A stretch of DNA of 34,324 nt, from NCBI GenBank assembly GCA_964530445.1, contig CAZHBJ010000019.1, positions 1 through 34,324 on the forward strand, in the 5' to 3' direction. Position numbers and translations under genes: made by a program. Positions 25,390 through 34,100 of the stretch are shown piece by piece. The notes beneath the pieces are model-generated. The model had not been told where the DNA came from. It made no database searches and was given only the letters and a program-made list of their open reading frames with translations. The stretch's first letter is position 1. Each line of letters begins with the position of its first letter. This DNA is from FEN-1297 sp964530445. GTDB taxonomy: Bacteria > Bacteroidota > Ignavibacteria > Ignavibacteriales > Ignavibacteriaceae.

Positions 25390-26205
25390 ATGTTTAAAGC
25401 ATCAGTTATCCTCGCCTTTTACAACCGTATGGACTACTTGAAATATGTATTAGCCGGCTTTGAAAGACAAACCTTTAACGATTTCGAAATTATAATTGCA
25501 GACGACGGATCTGTCCCGGAAATAATTGATGAGACAGAAGTAATTTCGAAATCACTTCCATTCCCATTGACACATCTTTGGCACGAGGATAAAGGCTTTC
25601 GTAAAAATAGAATATTAAATAGAGCAATTAGTTCGGCAAATTCCGATTATCTTATATTTATTGATGCAGATTGTGTCCCGCATTCCGAATTTGTAAAAGA
25701 ACATTTTAATTACAGGGAAAAAGGAATATGCTTTACCGGGCGGAGGGTTAATTTATCCGAAAGATTTACGAATATTTTAACCTCCGAAAAGATTAAAAAC
25801 GGATTTTTGGAAAATAATAATTTTAAACTTATATGGGACGGAATTTTCGGAAAGTCATTTTACGTTGAAAAAGGATTTTATTTTAAAAACGATTTCTTAA
25901 GAAAATATTTTAATAAAAAAAAGAGGGGACTGCTGGGATGTAATTTTTCAATTTATAAAGAAGATTTTATAAAAATAAACGGCTTTGATGAAAGATACGA
26001 AGAACCGTCGGTCGGAGAGGATTCGGATGTGGAATATAGGTTGAATCTTTGCGGAATAAAAATCCGATCGTTAAATAATATTGCTGTCCAATATCATTTG
26101 TTTCACAAACTACAGGATCGTCCTCAAAAAAATTTAGATCTATTTGATCAAGTAAAAAAAAGTAAAATTTATTTTACACCTTTTGGGATTAGTAAAACAC
26201 TTTAA
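25390..26205 (+). CDS. Family 2 glycosyltransferase
   Basis: This 271-aa protein has a GT-A fold glycosyltransferase signature. The N-terminal strand is ASVILAFYNRMDYLKYVL, the nucleotide-binding acidic pair is Asp38/Asp39 (IIADDGS), and the metal-binding DAD is at Asp92-Asp94 (FIDADCVPH). In the C-terminal half, LLGCNFSIYKEDFIKINGFD followed by GEDSDVEYRL is the acceptor/catalytic region of the galactosyltransferase-like (Glyco_transf_7C) type. No membrane helix is seen, so it is probably a cytosolic or membrane-associated enzyme using a nucleotide sugar. It is the last gene of the carbamoyltransferase/SxtJ/DUF5989 run, 6 bp after the 48-aa ORF. Sugar donor and acceptor are unknown; the context suggests the glycosylated product may also be carbamoylated. 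Confidence 0.88.
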   Translation: MFKASVILAFYNRMDYLKYVLAGFERQTFNDFEIIIADDGSVPEIIDETEVISKSLPFPLTHLWHEDKGFRKNRILNRAISSANSDYLIFIDADCVPHSEFVKEHFNYREKGICFTGRRVNLSERFTNILTSEKIKNGFLENNNFKLIWDGIFGKSFYVEKGFYFKNDFLRKYFNKKKRGLLGCNFSIYKEDFIKINGFDERYEEPSVGEDSDVEYRLNLCGIKIRSLNNIAVQYHLFHKLQDRPQKNLDLFDQVKKSKIYFTPFGISKTL

Positions 26206-26212
26206 CCTTGTT

Positions 26213-26252
26213 AAGAATCAAATTTTATTTTTAAATAAGAATTATGATTCTT
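26213..26252. repeat. Inverted repeat after the glycosyltransferase gene
   Basis: AAGAATCA (26213-26220) and TGATTCTT (26245-26252) are a perfect 8-bp inverted repeat around a 24-nt AT-rich spacer that can extend the pairing (AATT/AATT). It starts 8 bp after the stop at 26205 and may end the cassette transcript, but no T-run follows. Confidence 0.35.
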
Positions 26253-26285
26253 GCACAAAATAAACATTGCTAACAGGAAAGAAAA

Positions 26286-26855
26286 ATGAGAAAATTGATA
26301 ATTACAATTCTTTTCGGGCTTTCTACTCTTTTTGCTCAAAAAGTAAATAACGGCAGTATAAATTTTGTTTTTAACGGAGAGAAGATAGACCTGCCGATAA
26401 GTACAGTCACAATTGCAAAACAAAATGATATTGTCCTTAGCTTAAGATGTGATTATAACGGGGCTAAAGTACAGCAAATGATCGGCTTTGATATTGCCCT
26501 GAAAAAATTATCAGCAAATTCCAGCGCATTGCTCGATAACGGAACTAAAATAAATATAAATATTAGAAACAAAATTAATTTATCAGGGCAGGATTTAACT
26601 GTGTGGTTCGGCATGGATAACAATGAAAGCAGAAATGAAGGCGGTGAAACTGCTAATTATAGCGCTTTTGAGAAAGGGCAAAAAGCAAGCTGGCAGATAA
26701 CTTCAAAATCATTTAATCTTATCATATCCAAAGTTGAATATGTAAAAAATAAATTAAGGATTACCGGAAAATTTAACGGTTCTTTTAGTTCTAAAATTGC
26801 ACCCAAAGGGAAAGTTGCAGAAATAAAAAACGGAACTTTTACTATTATTATTTAA
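26286..26855 (+). CDS. Small secreted protein of unknown function
   Basis: This 189-aa protein has a short signal peptide (residues 1-17: MRKLIITILFGLSTLFA). The mature part looks all-beta, with repeated short polar/hydrophobic strands such as SINFVFNGEKIDLPISTVTI, IVLSLRCDYN and NLIISKVEYVKNKLRITGKF. It ends in KNGTFTIII. The opening (NGSINFVFNGEKIDLPISTV) and the late phrase KLRITGKFNGSF resemble small lipocalin- or calycin-like periplasmic proteins of Bacteroidota, but I do not recognise the family. AGGAAAG ahead of the ATG supports the start. It stands alone between the glycosyltransferase cassette and the carboxypeptidase gene, flanked by hairpin-like repeats on both sides. Confidence 0.6.
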   Translation: MRKLIITILFGLSTLFAQKVNNGSINFVFNGEKIDLPISTVTIAKQNDIVLSLRCDYNGAKVQQMIGFDIALKKLSANSSALLDNGTKININIRNKINLSGQDLTVWFGMDNNESRNEGGETANYSAFEKGQKASWQITSKSFNLIISKVEYVKNKLRITGKFNGSFSSKIAPKGKVAEIKNGTFTIII

Positions 26856-26862
26856 AAACAAT

Positions 26863-26883
26863 ATTTTAAACTGTGTTTAAAAT
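26863..26883. repeat. Perfect AT-rich hairpin after the 189-aa gene
   Basis: ATTTTAAAC (26863-26871) and GTTTAAAAT (26875-26883) pair perfectly over 9 bp with a 3-nt loop, 7 bp after the stop at 26855. It could be a weak terminator, but the following CGAAATTTTG is a poor T-tract. Confidence 0.4.
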
Positions 26884-26932
26884 CGAAATTTTGTTAAATT
26901 TATTTTCCTAATAAATTGAATGGGGATTTTTA

Positions 26933-28789
26933 ATGAAATTCTTTACTGTCTTTTTAATCTTTTTTAATTTTTCTCTATTTGCTCAGGTTAAATTCGATGC
27001 AAATTTTGAAAGCGGTAATATGGATACTGTTACAACATCCGATTCCGTTAATTATACCGTGAGCACTAAAAGTGATATCGGGGGAAGATGGTTCTACTTT
27101 AGAATTACAGGTGCTAAAGATAAATTTATAAAAGTTGATATCGTTGATGATCAATATTACGGGGCAAACGATGTAAAAAGAGCGATGTATTCTTATGATA
27201 ATAAAAACTTTATACGTTTCTCAGCAGAAGAAAGCCCAAGTTCCGGAGTTTTTCAAACAACGTTTACCCATGACACTGCTTATGTAGCTTATTATACTCC
27301 CTATACTTTTAGTTATTTACAGGAGAGAATAAAAGAATGGTGTAAAAGCCGTTATGTCTCTGTGGATACTTTGGGCTTTACAAATCATAATCTGCCTATT
27401 CAGGAAATTATTTTAACCGACACTTCGGTTTCAAATGATAATAAATACCAGGTCTGGATTCATGCAAGAACTCATCCGGGCGAAACACCGGCGTCATGGC
27501 ATTTCGACGGGATAGTTCAAACATTATTGAAAGATAATGATGTGATCGGGTATTTCAGAAAAAAAATAGTTTTCCATCTAATTCCGTTTACAAATCCGGA
27601 CGGAGTTTATTACGGAAGATCGCGTACAAATTATGACGGTGTTGACGTAGAGTCGAATTGGAATCGAACCGATGCAAATACTTGTACCGAAGTTAAGATT
27701 TTAAAAAAGAGAATGGCCGAACTAAATAATAAAAAACCTTTTTCTGTTTTCTTAAATTTACATTCGCAGGCAAGCCCGTTTTGTACAATGTGGATTCATA
27801 CACCTAGCTCAACATCGGACCTTTTTTATCAAAAAGAATTTCAAATGGCTAATTTAAATTCCTCCGATATACCGTACTTTGCTCAGGCCGATTATAGTCA
27901 ATCAAATTTATCTTCCGTTTTTCCCGAGGGTTGGCAATGGGATAACTGGGGAGATAAAATAATGGCTCTTACTTATGAAACACCGTATGATCAGTATTCG
28001 GACGGAACATGGGTTACTAATGAGAGTCTTTTTGAAATAGGCAGAAGAACCGTATACTCTATCGCCGAGTATCTAAAACTTTCTCAGCCGAAGTATTACA
28101 TATTGGATAATAATGATGCAACTGTAGTAGGAAATTGGACAAAAGATTCATCCGGTGTTCAATTCTATGGAAATGATTATCTTCAAATAAACTCAGGGAC
28201 AGGCAATGATTCGGTTATCTTTCAAACTAAAAGCCTGGAATCCGGGAAATACGATGTTTATGCATGGTGGCCGGCAAACAGCAGTAATGCGTATAATACC
28301 AAGTTCAATATTTTAGCAGACGGCAATCGAACGGTTATAGAAAAAACTCAGCAGGTAAACGGCGGGCAGTGGAACTTTCTGAAGGAGGTGTCTCTTTCTA
28401 GCAGCGGAGTTATTTCTTTATCTATAAATAATAATGCCGGAGGAACTGTTGTCGCCGATGCTTTTAGAATCATATACCAGGGTCCCGTTTCTTCCGTTAA
28501 AGATATTCATATGCCCAAAGATTTTGTACTTTATCAAAACTTCCCAAATCCGTTTAATCCTTCAACTACAATTAGATTTCAGCTTAATAAAAGGACAAAA
28601 GTTTTTTTAAGAGTTGTAGATCCTTTGGGAAGACAGGTTACCATTTTGATTAATGAGGAGATGACCGCAGGCTTGCATGATGTGATATTTAACACTTCCA
28701 AATATCATTCATTGAGCAGCGGAGTTTATTATTTTATATTAACAACGGAAAAAGCCACGGAAAGTAAAGGCATGGTTCTTATTAAATAG
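26933..28789 (+). CDS. Secreted M14 zinc carboxypeptidase with golvesin-like module and T9SS tail
   Basis: This 618-aa protein has a signal peptide (residues 1-18, ending LFAQ) and an N-terminal beta domain (about 20-130, with GRWFYFRITGA) of the cytosolic-carboxypeptidase (AGBL/M14) type. The metallopeptidase domain carries zinc ligands His181 and Glu184 (THPGE) and His277 (LNLHSQ), NPDGVYYGR with VESNWNR for substrate binding, and catalytic Glu349 (TYETPYDQ). A golvesin-like segment (about 385-520) begins YYILDNNDATVVGNW and contains YDVYAWWP and VVADAFRIIY. The last 85 residues are a T9SS type A sorting domain (LYQNFPNPFNPSTTIRFQL, GVYYFIL, KGMVLIK). It should cleave C-terminal residues from peptides outside the cell or on its surface. 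Export of a 'cytosolic' M14 subtype is the notable point. It appears to be a single-gene unit. Confidence 0.88.
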   Translation: MKFFTVFLIFFNFSLFAQVKFDANFESGNMDTVTTSDSVNYTVSTKSDIGGRWFYFRITGAKDKFIKVDIVDDQYYGANDVKRAMYSYDNKNFIRFSAEESPSSGVFQTTFTHDTAYVAYYTPYTFSYLQERIKEWCKSRYVSVDTLGFTNHNLPIQEIILTDTSVSNDNKYQVWIHARTHPGETPASWHFDGIVQTLLKDNDVIGYFRKKIVFHLIPFTNPDGVYYGRSRTNYDGVDVESNWNRTDANTCTEVKILKKRMAELNNKKPFSVFLNLHSQASPFCTMWIHTPSSTSDLFYQKEFQMANLNSSDIPYFAQADYSQSNLSSVFPEGWQWDNWGDKIMALTYETPYDQYSDGTWVTNESLFEIGRRTVYSIAEYLKLSQPKYYILDNNDATVVGNWTKDSSGVQFYGNDYLQINSGTGNDSVIFQTKSLESGKYDVYAWWPANSSNAYNTKFNILADGNRTVIEKTQQVNGGQWNFLKEVSLSSSGVISLSINNNAGGTVVADAFRIIYQGPVSSVKDIHMPKDFVLYQNFPNPFNPSTTIRFQLNKRTKVFLRVVDPLGRQVTILINEEMTAGLHDVIFNTSKYHSLSSGVYYFILTTEKATESKGMVLIK

Positions 28790-29174
28790 AGAAAGATAGA
28801 AAATTACCCGTTGTGTGCATTAGCTAATAATATATGCAAAAGGAAATTATCGATATAAAATTATTTCCGGAAACGTAATAAATTGTCATTATAAGCGAAG
28901 TCGAACGGCGAATATCAGTCTTCGACTCCTCAGACTGAAAAAATGTTTGTTTATTTTGCTGATTTTTAAATAAATTTTTGATTTACACAACAGGTAGAAA
29001 GTTATACGTTCTTATTATTTTTGATTATGTGAATGCTCCATTAAAGCAGATTCTGTATCTTAATTATCCCCTTAAATCTTTTTATTTCTTGTCCGTTGGT
29101 TATTGCTTCCAATAGCGGAATACCTTATATTTCAAGCCAATAAATTACTAAATCCTAAAAAAATAAGGCAACTA
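28790..29174. other. Non-coding gap between carboxypeptidase and Lrp-type regulator genes
   Basis: These 385 bp hold the degenerate hairpin repeat at 28884-28938 and otherwise AT-rich DNA. TTTACA and TATAC occur around 28980-29010 but not at a convincing spacing, so I do not call a promoter. An in-frame TTG at 29103 could extend the regulator, but the 24 added residues look non-coding. Confidence 0.5.
28884..28938. repeat. Degenerate GCGAAGTCGAA-type dispersed repeat
   Basis: TCATTATAAGCGAAGTCGAA and, after 13 nt, TTCGACTCCTCAGACTGA form an imperfect hairpin. The consensus I recall from many Bacteroidota-related genomes is TCATTCTGAGCGAAGTCGAA ... TTCGACTCCGCTCAGACTGA. This copy has several substitutions and a small deletion, so it looks like an old relic. 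No other copy was found in the window. Confidence 0.6.
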
Positions 29175-29621
29175 ATGCTGGACGACTTAGATATTAAAAT
29201 TCTTAATGCTCTTCAGAAAAACGGAAGAACAAAAAGAAATGTAATTGCCGAATCAATCGGCTTATCAATTCCCTCGGTCAGTGAACGGCTTCATAAACTA
29301 GAGGAGAGAGGAATAATCGAAGGATATTTCGCCAGAGTAAATAGAAAAGCTTTCGGGTATGATATTATGGCGTATATTCTTGTTACAATGGATTCCTCAA
29401 AACACTATAAAATTTTTACAACAAAAGTTGAAAAAGTAACACAAATTATAGAATGTCATTCTGTTTTAGGTGAAGGCTCTCATCTTTTAAAAGCTATTGT
29501 TAAAAATACAGAATCGCTGGAAAAACTTTTAAATGAAATCCAATCGTGGCCGGGTGTTCTTTCTACTAAAACAACATTTGTACTATCTACTATTAAGGAA
29601 ACGACGGAAATAGAAATTTAA
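29175..29621 (+). CDS. Lrp/AsnC-family transcriptional regulator
   Basis: From the ATG at 29175 the protein has 148 residues, the normal family size. It starts LDDLDIKILNALQKNGRTKR, with an AsnC-type helix-turn-helix (NVIAESIGLSIPSVSERLHK, then LEERGIIEGYFARVNRKAFG). The RAM/ligand-binding domain follows (DIMAYILVTMD, IIECHSVLGEGSHLLKAIVKNTESLEKLL). AAGG at 29165-29168 gives a 6-nt spacer to this start, whereas a TTG start at 29103 lacks both a ribosome site and family similarity. Such proteins form octamers that sense amino acids and control nitrogen or amino acid genes. The glutamine synthetase gene lies 33 bp downstream on the same strand, so the two are probably co-transcribed; control of glnA by this regulator is likely but inferred. 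Confidence 0.88.
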   Translation: MLDDLDIKILNALQKNGRTKRNVIAESIGLSIPSVSERLHKLEERGIIEGYFARVNRKAFGYDIMAYILVTMDSSKHYKIFTTKVEKVTQIIECHSVLGEGSHLLKAIVKNTESLEKLLNEIQSWPGVLSTKTTFVLSTIKETTEIEI

Positions 29622-29654
29622 TTAACATCTCTAAATAAATAATAAGGAAAATAT

Positions 29655-31082
29655 ATGGCAAAGGTAAATACCCCCGTAGAGAAAGTCTTAAAATATATTC
29701 AATCAAACGGGATAAAATTTGTAGACTTAAAGTTTATGGATTTTCCCGGTCAATGGCAGCATTTTACTGTTCCGGTTTCTCAGGTTGACGAAGGATCGTT
29801 TGAAGACGGATTTGGTTTCGACGGTTCCTCTATCCGCGGCTGGAAAGCAATTAACGAAAGCGACATGTTGATCATTCCAGATCCTTCTACAATGTTCCTC
29901 GATCCTTTTGTTGATGTTCCGACTATAAGCTTGATATGCGATGTATATGAGCCGGCAACAAAAGAAAAATATACAAGATGTCCGAGAAATATAGCACAAA
30001 AAGCTGCTTCGTATTTGGCATCTACCGGGATAGCCGATACGGTTTATTTCGGGCCTGAAGCCGAATTTTTTGTTTTCGATGATGTGCGTTTTGATTCGAA
30101 ACCAAACGGCTGTTTTTATTTTGTGGATTCGGTAGAAGGAAGATGGAACAGCGGCAAAGATGAAGGACCAAACTTAGGTTATAAGCCGAGGTATAAAGAA
30201 GGTTATTTTCCCGTACCGCCGACCGATGCTTTGATGAACCTGCGTAATGAAATGGTTGTCAATTTAATAAACAGCGGAATTGACGTTGAAGCACAGCATC
30301 ACGAAGTAGCAAGCGGCGGGCAATGCGAAATTGATTTGCGTTTTCAGCCTCTTGTTAAAGCAGCAGACCAACTATTGTTATTTAAATATATTGTTAAAAA
30401 TACTGCAAAGAAAAATAACAAGAGCGTTACTTATATGCCGAAACCTGTTTTAGGCGATAACGGAAGCGGCATGCATGTTCATACAAGCTTATGGAAAAAA
30501 GGAAAACCTCTTTTTGCAGGTTCCGGTTATGCGGGATTAAGTGAAATGGCTTTATATTTTGTAGGAGGTTTATTAAAGCACGCTCCTTCTTTGCTTGCTT
30601 TTACAAATCCGACGACAAATTCTTATAAAAGATTAGTTCCGGGATTTGAAGCGCCTGTAAACCTGGCATATTCTCAGCGTAACAGAAGTGCATCTATTAG
30701 AATTCCTATGTACTCTCCGAGTCCTAAAGCAAAGCGGCTGGAATTTAGATGCCCCGATCCTTCTAGTAATCCTTACCTAGCATTTTCGGCAATGTTAATG
30801 GCCGGGCTGGATGGAGTTATCAATAGAATCGATCCCGGTGATCCTCTGGATAAAGATATTTATGATTTGTCTCCCGAAGAATTGAAAGATGTTCCAACAA
30901 CTCCAGGAAGTTTAAATGAAGCATTGAAGGCGCTTTCGGAAGATCATGAATACTTGCTTAAGGGAGATGTATTTACTTCCGATGTAATAGAAACATGGAT
31001 AAACTATAAAACGGAAAAGGAAATTAAGCAGATGGCCTTACAGCCTCACCCGTATGAATTTTCTTTGTATTACGATGTGTAA
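29655..31082 (+). CDS. glnA: Glutamine synthetase, type I
   Basis: This 475-aa cytosolic enzyme makes glutamine from glutamate, ammonia and ATP. It has the usual GSI length and blocks: FMDFPGQWQHFTVP, DGFGFDGSSIRGW (the flexible Asp loop), YFGPEAEFFVFD (metal-binding Glu residues), GGQCEIDLRF, NGSGMHVHTSLW (ammonium/ATP site), KRLVPGFEAPVNLAYSQRNR and RLEFRCPDPSSNPYLAFSAM. Tyr403 in KDIYDLSPEE occupies the adenylylation position found in GSI-beta enzymes, so regulation by GlnE-type adenylylation is possible if the host has it. AAGGAAAAT precedes the ATG. The Lrp/AsnC-family gene is just upstream and a strong terminator follows, defining a two-gene nitrogen-assimilation unit. Confidence 0.96.
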   Translation: MAKVNTPVEKVLKYIQSNGIKFVDLKFMDFPGQWQHFTVPVSQVDEGSFEDGFGFDGSSIRGWKAINESDMLIIPDPSTMFLDPFVDVPTISLICDVYEPATKEKYTRCPRNIAQKAASYLASTGIADTVYFGPEAEFFVFDDVRFDSKPNGCFYFVDSVEGRWNSGKDEGPNLGYKPRYKEGYFPVPPTDALMNLRNEMVVNLINSGIDVEAQHHEVASGGQCEIDLRFQPLVKAADQLLLFKYIVKNTAKKNNKSVTYMPKPVLGDNGSGMHVHTSLWKKGKPLFAGSGYAGLSEMALYFVGGLLKHAPSLLAFTNPTTNSYKRLVPGFEAPVNLAYSQRNRSASIRIPMYSPSPKAKRLEFRCPDPSSNPYLAFSAMLMAGLDGVINRIDPGDPLDKDIYDLSPEELKDVPTTPGSLNEALKALSEDHEYLLKGDVFTSDVIETWINYKTEKEIKQMALQPHPYEFSLYYDV

Positions 31083-31111
31083 GTATTGACCCGATGATAA
31101 TAAATGATGAG

Positions 31112-31136
31112 GGCGGACTTTTTGTCCGCCTTTTTT
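31112..31136 (+). terminator. Rho-independent terminator of glnA
   Basis: GGCGGAC (31112-31118) pairs perfectly with GTCCGCC (31124-31130) around TTTTT and is followed by TTTTTT. It lies 30 bp after the glnA stop and faces the convergent gene ending at 31165. Confidence 0.93.
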
Positions 31137-31164
31137 ATGTTTTTAATTAAGTATAAAATTCTTT

Positions 31165-34100
31165 TCAATATTTCAAAAATTTCACAAGTCCGCCGTACCT
31201 GCTGTCCATCTTAAAATTGTATTTTTCAAAAAAAGATTTTAAATAATAATGGGTAGTAATTGTCCTTATTCCTTCTTCAAATAAACGTTCGCTTAAATCA
31301 TTCATCAACTTGCCTGCTAAGCCTCTACCCCTGTAAGATTTGGCAATTTCAATTCCCTCGATATGTGCAATCTTTAAGTAAAGAAGCCTGTAACAAATTC
31401 CCCCAATTGTGTTTTCCTCGTCTTCCTGATCTGTTATGATTAAGTATTTTAAATCGTTATCTATCTTTAAAGGATAATTATCAAGAATAAACAGCTTGTG
31501 CAGACTGCCGATTTCCGAAGGCGACAACGGCTTTCTAATAATATACGATAAACCCAGCGAATCTTTAATCTCTGTTTTAAGTATTAAATCTTCTTCAATG
31601 TTTTCGCTGCCGGGTGCAATTTCTATTTTTAATTCTTTCGTAAGCTTTGGGAATATTAGTTTATTTAAAACGGCTTTATCTGTTTTATCATTTAACAATT
31701 CCTGTAGTTCAAGGAGCTCAATTCTTTTTATTGCAGAAAGTTCCGGGTGCTTAAAAAGTGTATTAATTAGTTTTTTAAATAGGTTTGAAATTTGATCGGA
31801 TATGCCGGAAAAATATGTGCTGCTGTAAAAAATATAACGTACAATTTCCGGGTAATTTTCCATCCTGTATAATGAATAAAGATTTTGAACGAAATCCGCT
31901 TTTGCCCTCTTTGTGGAACTGGGATTGTCTGTCAGCCAATCCTCATAATTTTTAATAGCAATTTTAATATAAGAATTTTTGTAAGGTTCATTCTTAGCTC
32001 TATCGATGTAATCATTTAGAATAGACTGTAAATCTAAATTAACAATTTTAAAATCTTTGTTTAAAATATTTTTCTTAAACATTAATAGGAAAGCAATACC
32101 TTCTTCAAATCCTAACGCTTCGATGCACGCATCAAACACCCACTCGATTTTTAAATATTCTTTACTCCACGGGTAATGATTAAATGTTTGTAAATAAAAA
32201 TTATTTAACACGGGTAAAAATAAATCTTCGGGCTTTTGATAAACCCGCCAGCCTGAAATAGATAATACTTTTGTTCCCTCCTTAAAATACGGTTCAGGCA
32301 CAACTACGTTTGTCGGAGAAATATTACCGGGTGTTACGGTATATTCGCTTCGTTTTAATACGGTAAAGAAAGAAGCCATGCCTCTAATAAATAAGACTTC
32401 CCATTCAGTTTCAAAATCTTTTCTCTTAATTATAGATCGCGTGGAAGTTAATTGCCTTATTTTTTCCCAAATGGTAAGATCATTCACAAAATTGAATGAG
32501 ACCACTCCCAAATTAGATCTGAAATTGCCGAGTCTTGGTAAGATTGAAGGTTTCCCTGATTGTTGCGCTATCTTAATTGTTAAATAAATAGTTTCCAACA
32601 CCTTTTGGCGAGTTATATCCGGCTTAATGAACATAACAAAATCGTAGTGTTTATATTTTTTTGTATTTATACTAACTCTGTATAAATATCGTTTATTTGA
32701 AGAGCTTATACTTGAAATATAAATACCTTGGTCAGGTATGTTTTTCAAATCAAAATTATCATGTTCAAAGATCAACTTAAATGTTTCTTTTAAGAATGTT
32801 GAAGTTATAAGTATTTTTTCGATTCTTTCTTTTTCTTTATTTGATATTATATCCTGGTATATAATTTTTTTTATCCAATTCTTCCTTTGTTTTTCATACG
32901 GAGTAAGCTTTATTTTTAATTCATACCAGCCGGAAAGGTTTTTAAAAAGACGCTTTGCGTATCTAGAAAGCCTGATATCCTGCTTATGAAGAATCCAGTT
33001 AATTAGTTCGGCTCTAACAAGCGGATAAGCAGCCGGATTATTCTTAACAAATTTAACAAGCATATCAAGAATTCTTTTAAATTGGGTAAGTGCTGTTTCT
33101 GAAACCGGCCAGCTTAATCCTTTTCTGTATGCTTCCATTCGTGTGCTTAGCGAGTGAAGACGAAAGCCCTCTATTTTACTGTAGCTTATTTCTTCAATTG
33201 TTTTTCTATTTAAGAAAGGTAGACCACTGTTAATGAAAGAAGGGAGATACCTGTCGAAATCCACCAGCGGCTGATTAAATAGTAAGATTTTGTATGCAAG
33301 ACTCCTGACCGAAAATCTTGGGTGAACTGCTAAAACTTCAAGGCGCCTGCTTATGAGATTGTCGATCCTGTGCTCGGAATATTTCAGCAACTCTTCCAAT
33401 GAATTTAATGCATCGATCACTTCTTTTCCGCTGCCAAAGAGAGCCCGAACAATAGCGATATTTAATTTTTTTAATTTTAAACCCAGATGTTCTAAATTCG
33501 AAAGATTTTCAACTGCTATTTTAGGATGATTCTTTTCTATATTAACATATATTTGGGATGAAATACCGGGAAAATCAACATTCCAATTATCTTTGCACTT
33601 TGCAAAATTAATCAAGCTGAAATTTCCCGCCCAGAGTATTGGTTGAAGAATAAAAACGCCAAGATCAAAACGGTCCGTTTTAACAACATATTCAAAGTCG
33701 CCTATTTGTAGTCTGTTTGAATTAGCTTTCTTTTTAATCGTTAAAAATATTTTCCGGTGTTTATCATAAATTCCGCTGTTTCTAAATTCAAAGTCTTCTT
33801 TTGTTAATCCCAAATCTTTCAAAATCCATAAGGGAATATTAACCTTTATATTTTTTGTTCTGAATTCCAGATGCGATTTATTATAAAGACTGTCGATTTC
33901 CTTTTTGAAATTTCGTTCTATTATTTTTCTTTTAAATGTTGCTTTAGCAGTCAGCTCTCCGTTTTTTTCTGAAAAATTTCTTCGAAGCAAGGAAAATTTT
34001 ATTATTCTCTCATACGGTATTAAGCCCGAATTAACGTTGGATATTATTGAACTGAAATAATCGATTAATTTATTTTGAGCTAAGGCTTCCTTAATAAAAT

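Noticed and set aside
29103..29174. TTG-initiated extension of the Lrp/AsnC regulator
   Set aside because: The family start is at the LDDLDIKIL block; the ATG at 29175 has a ribosome site at proper spacing.
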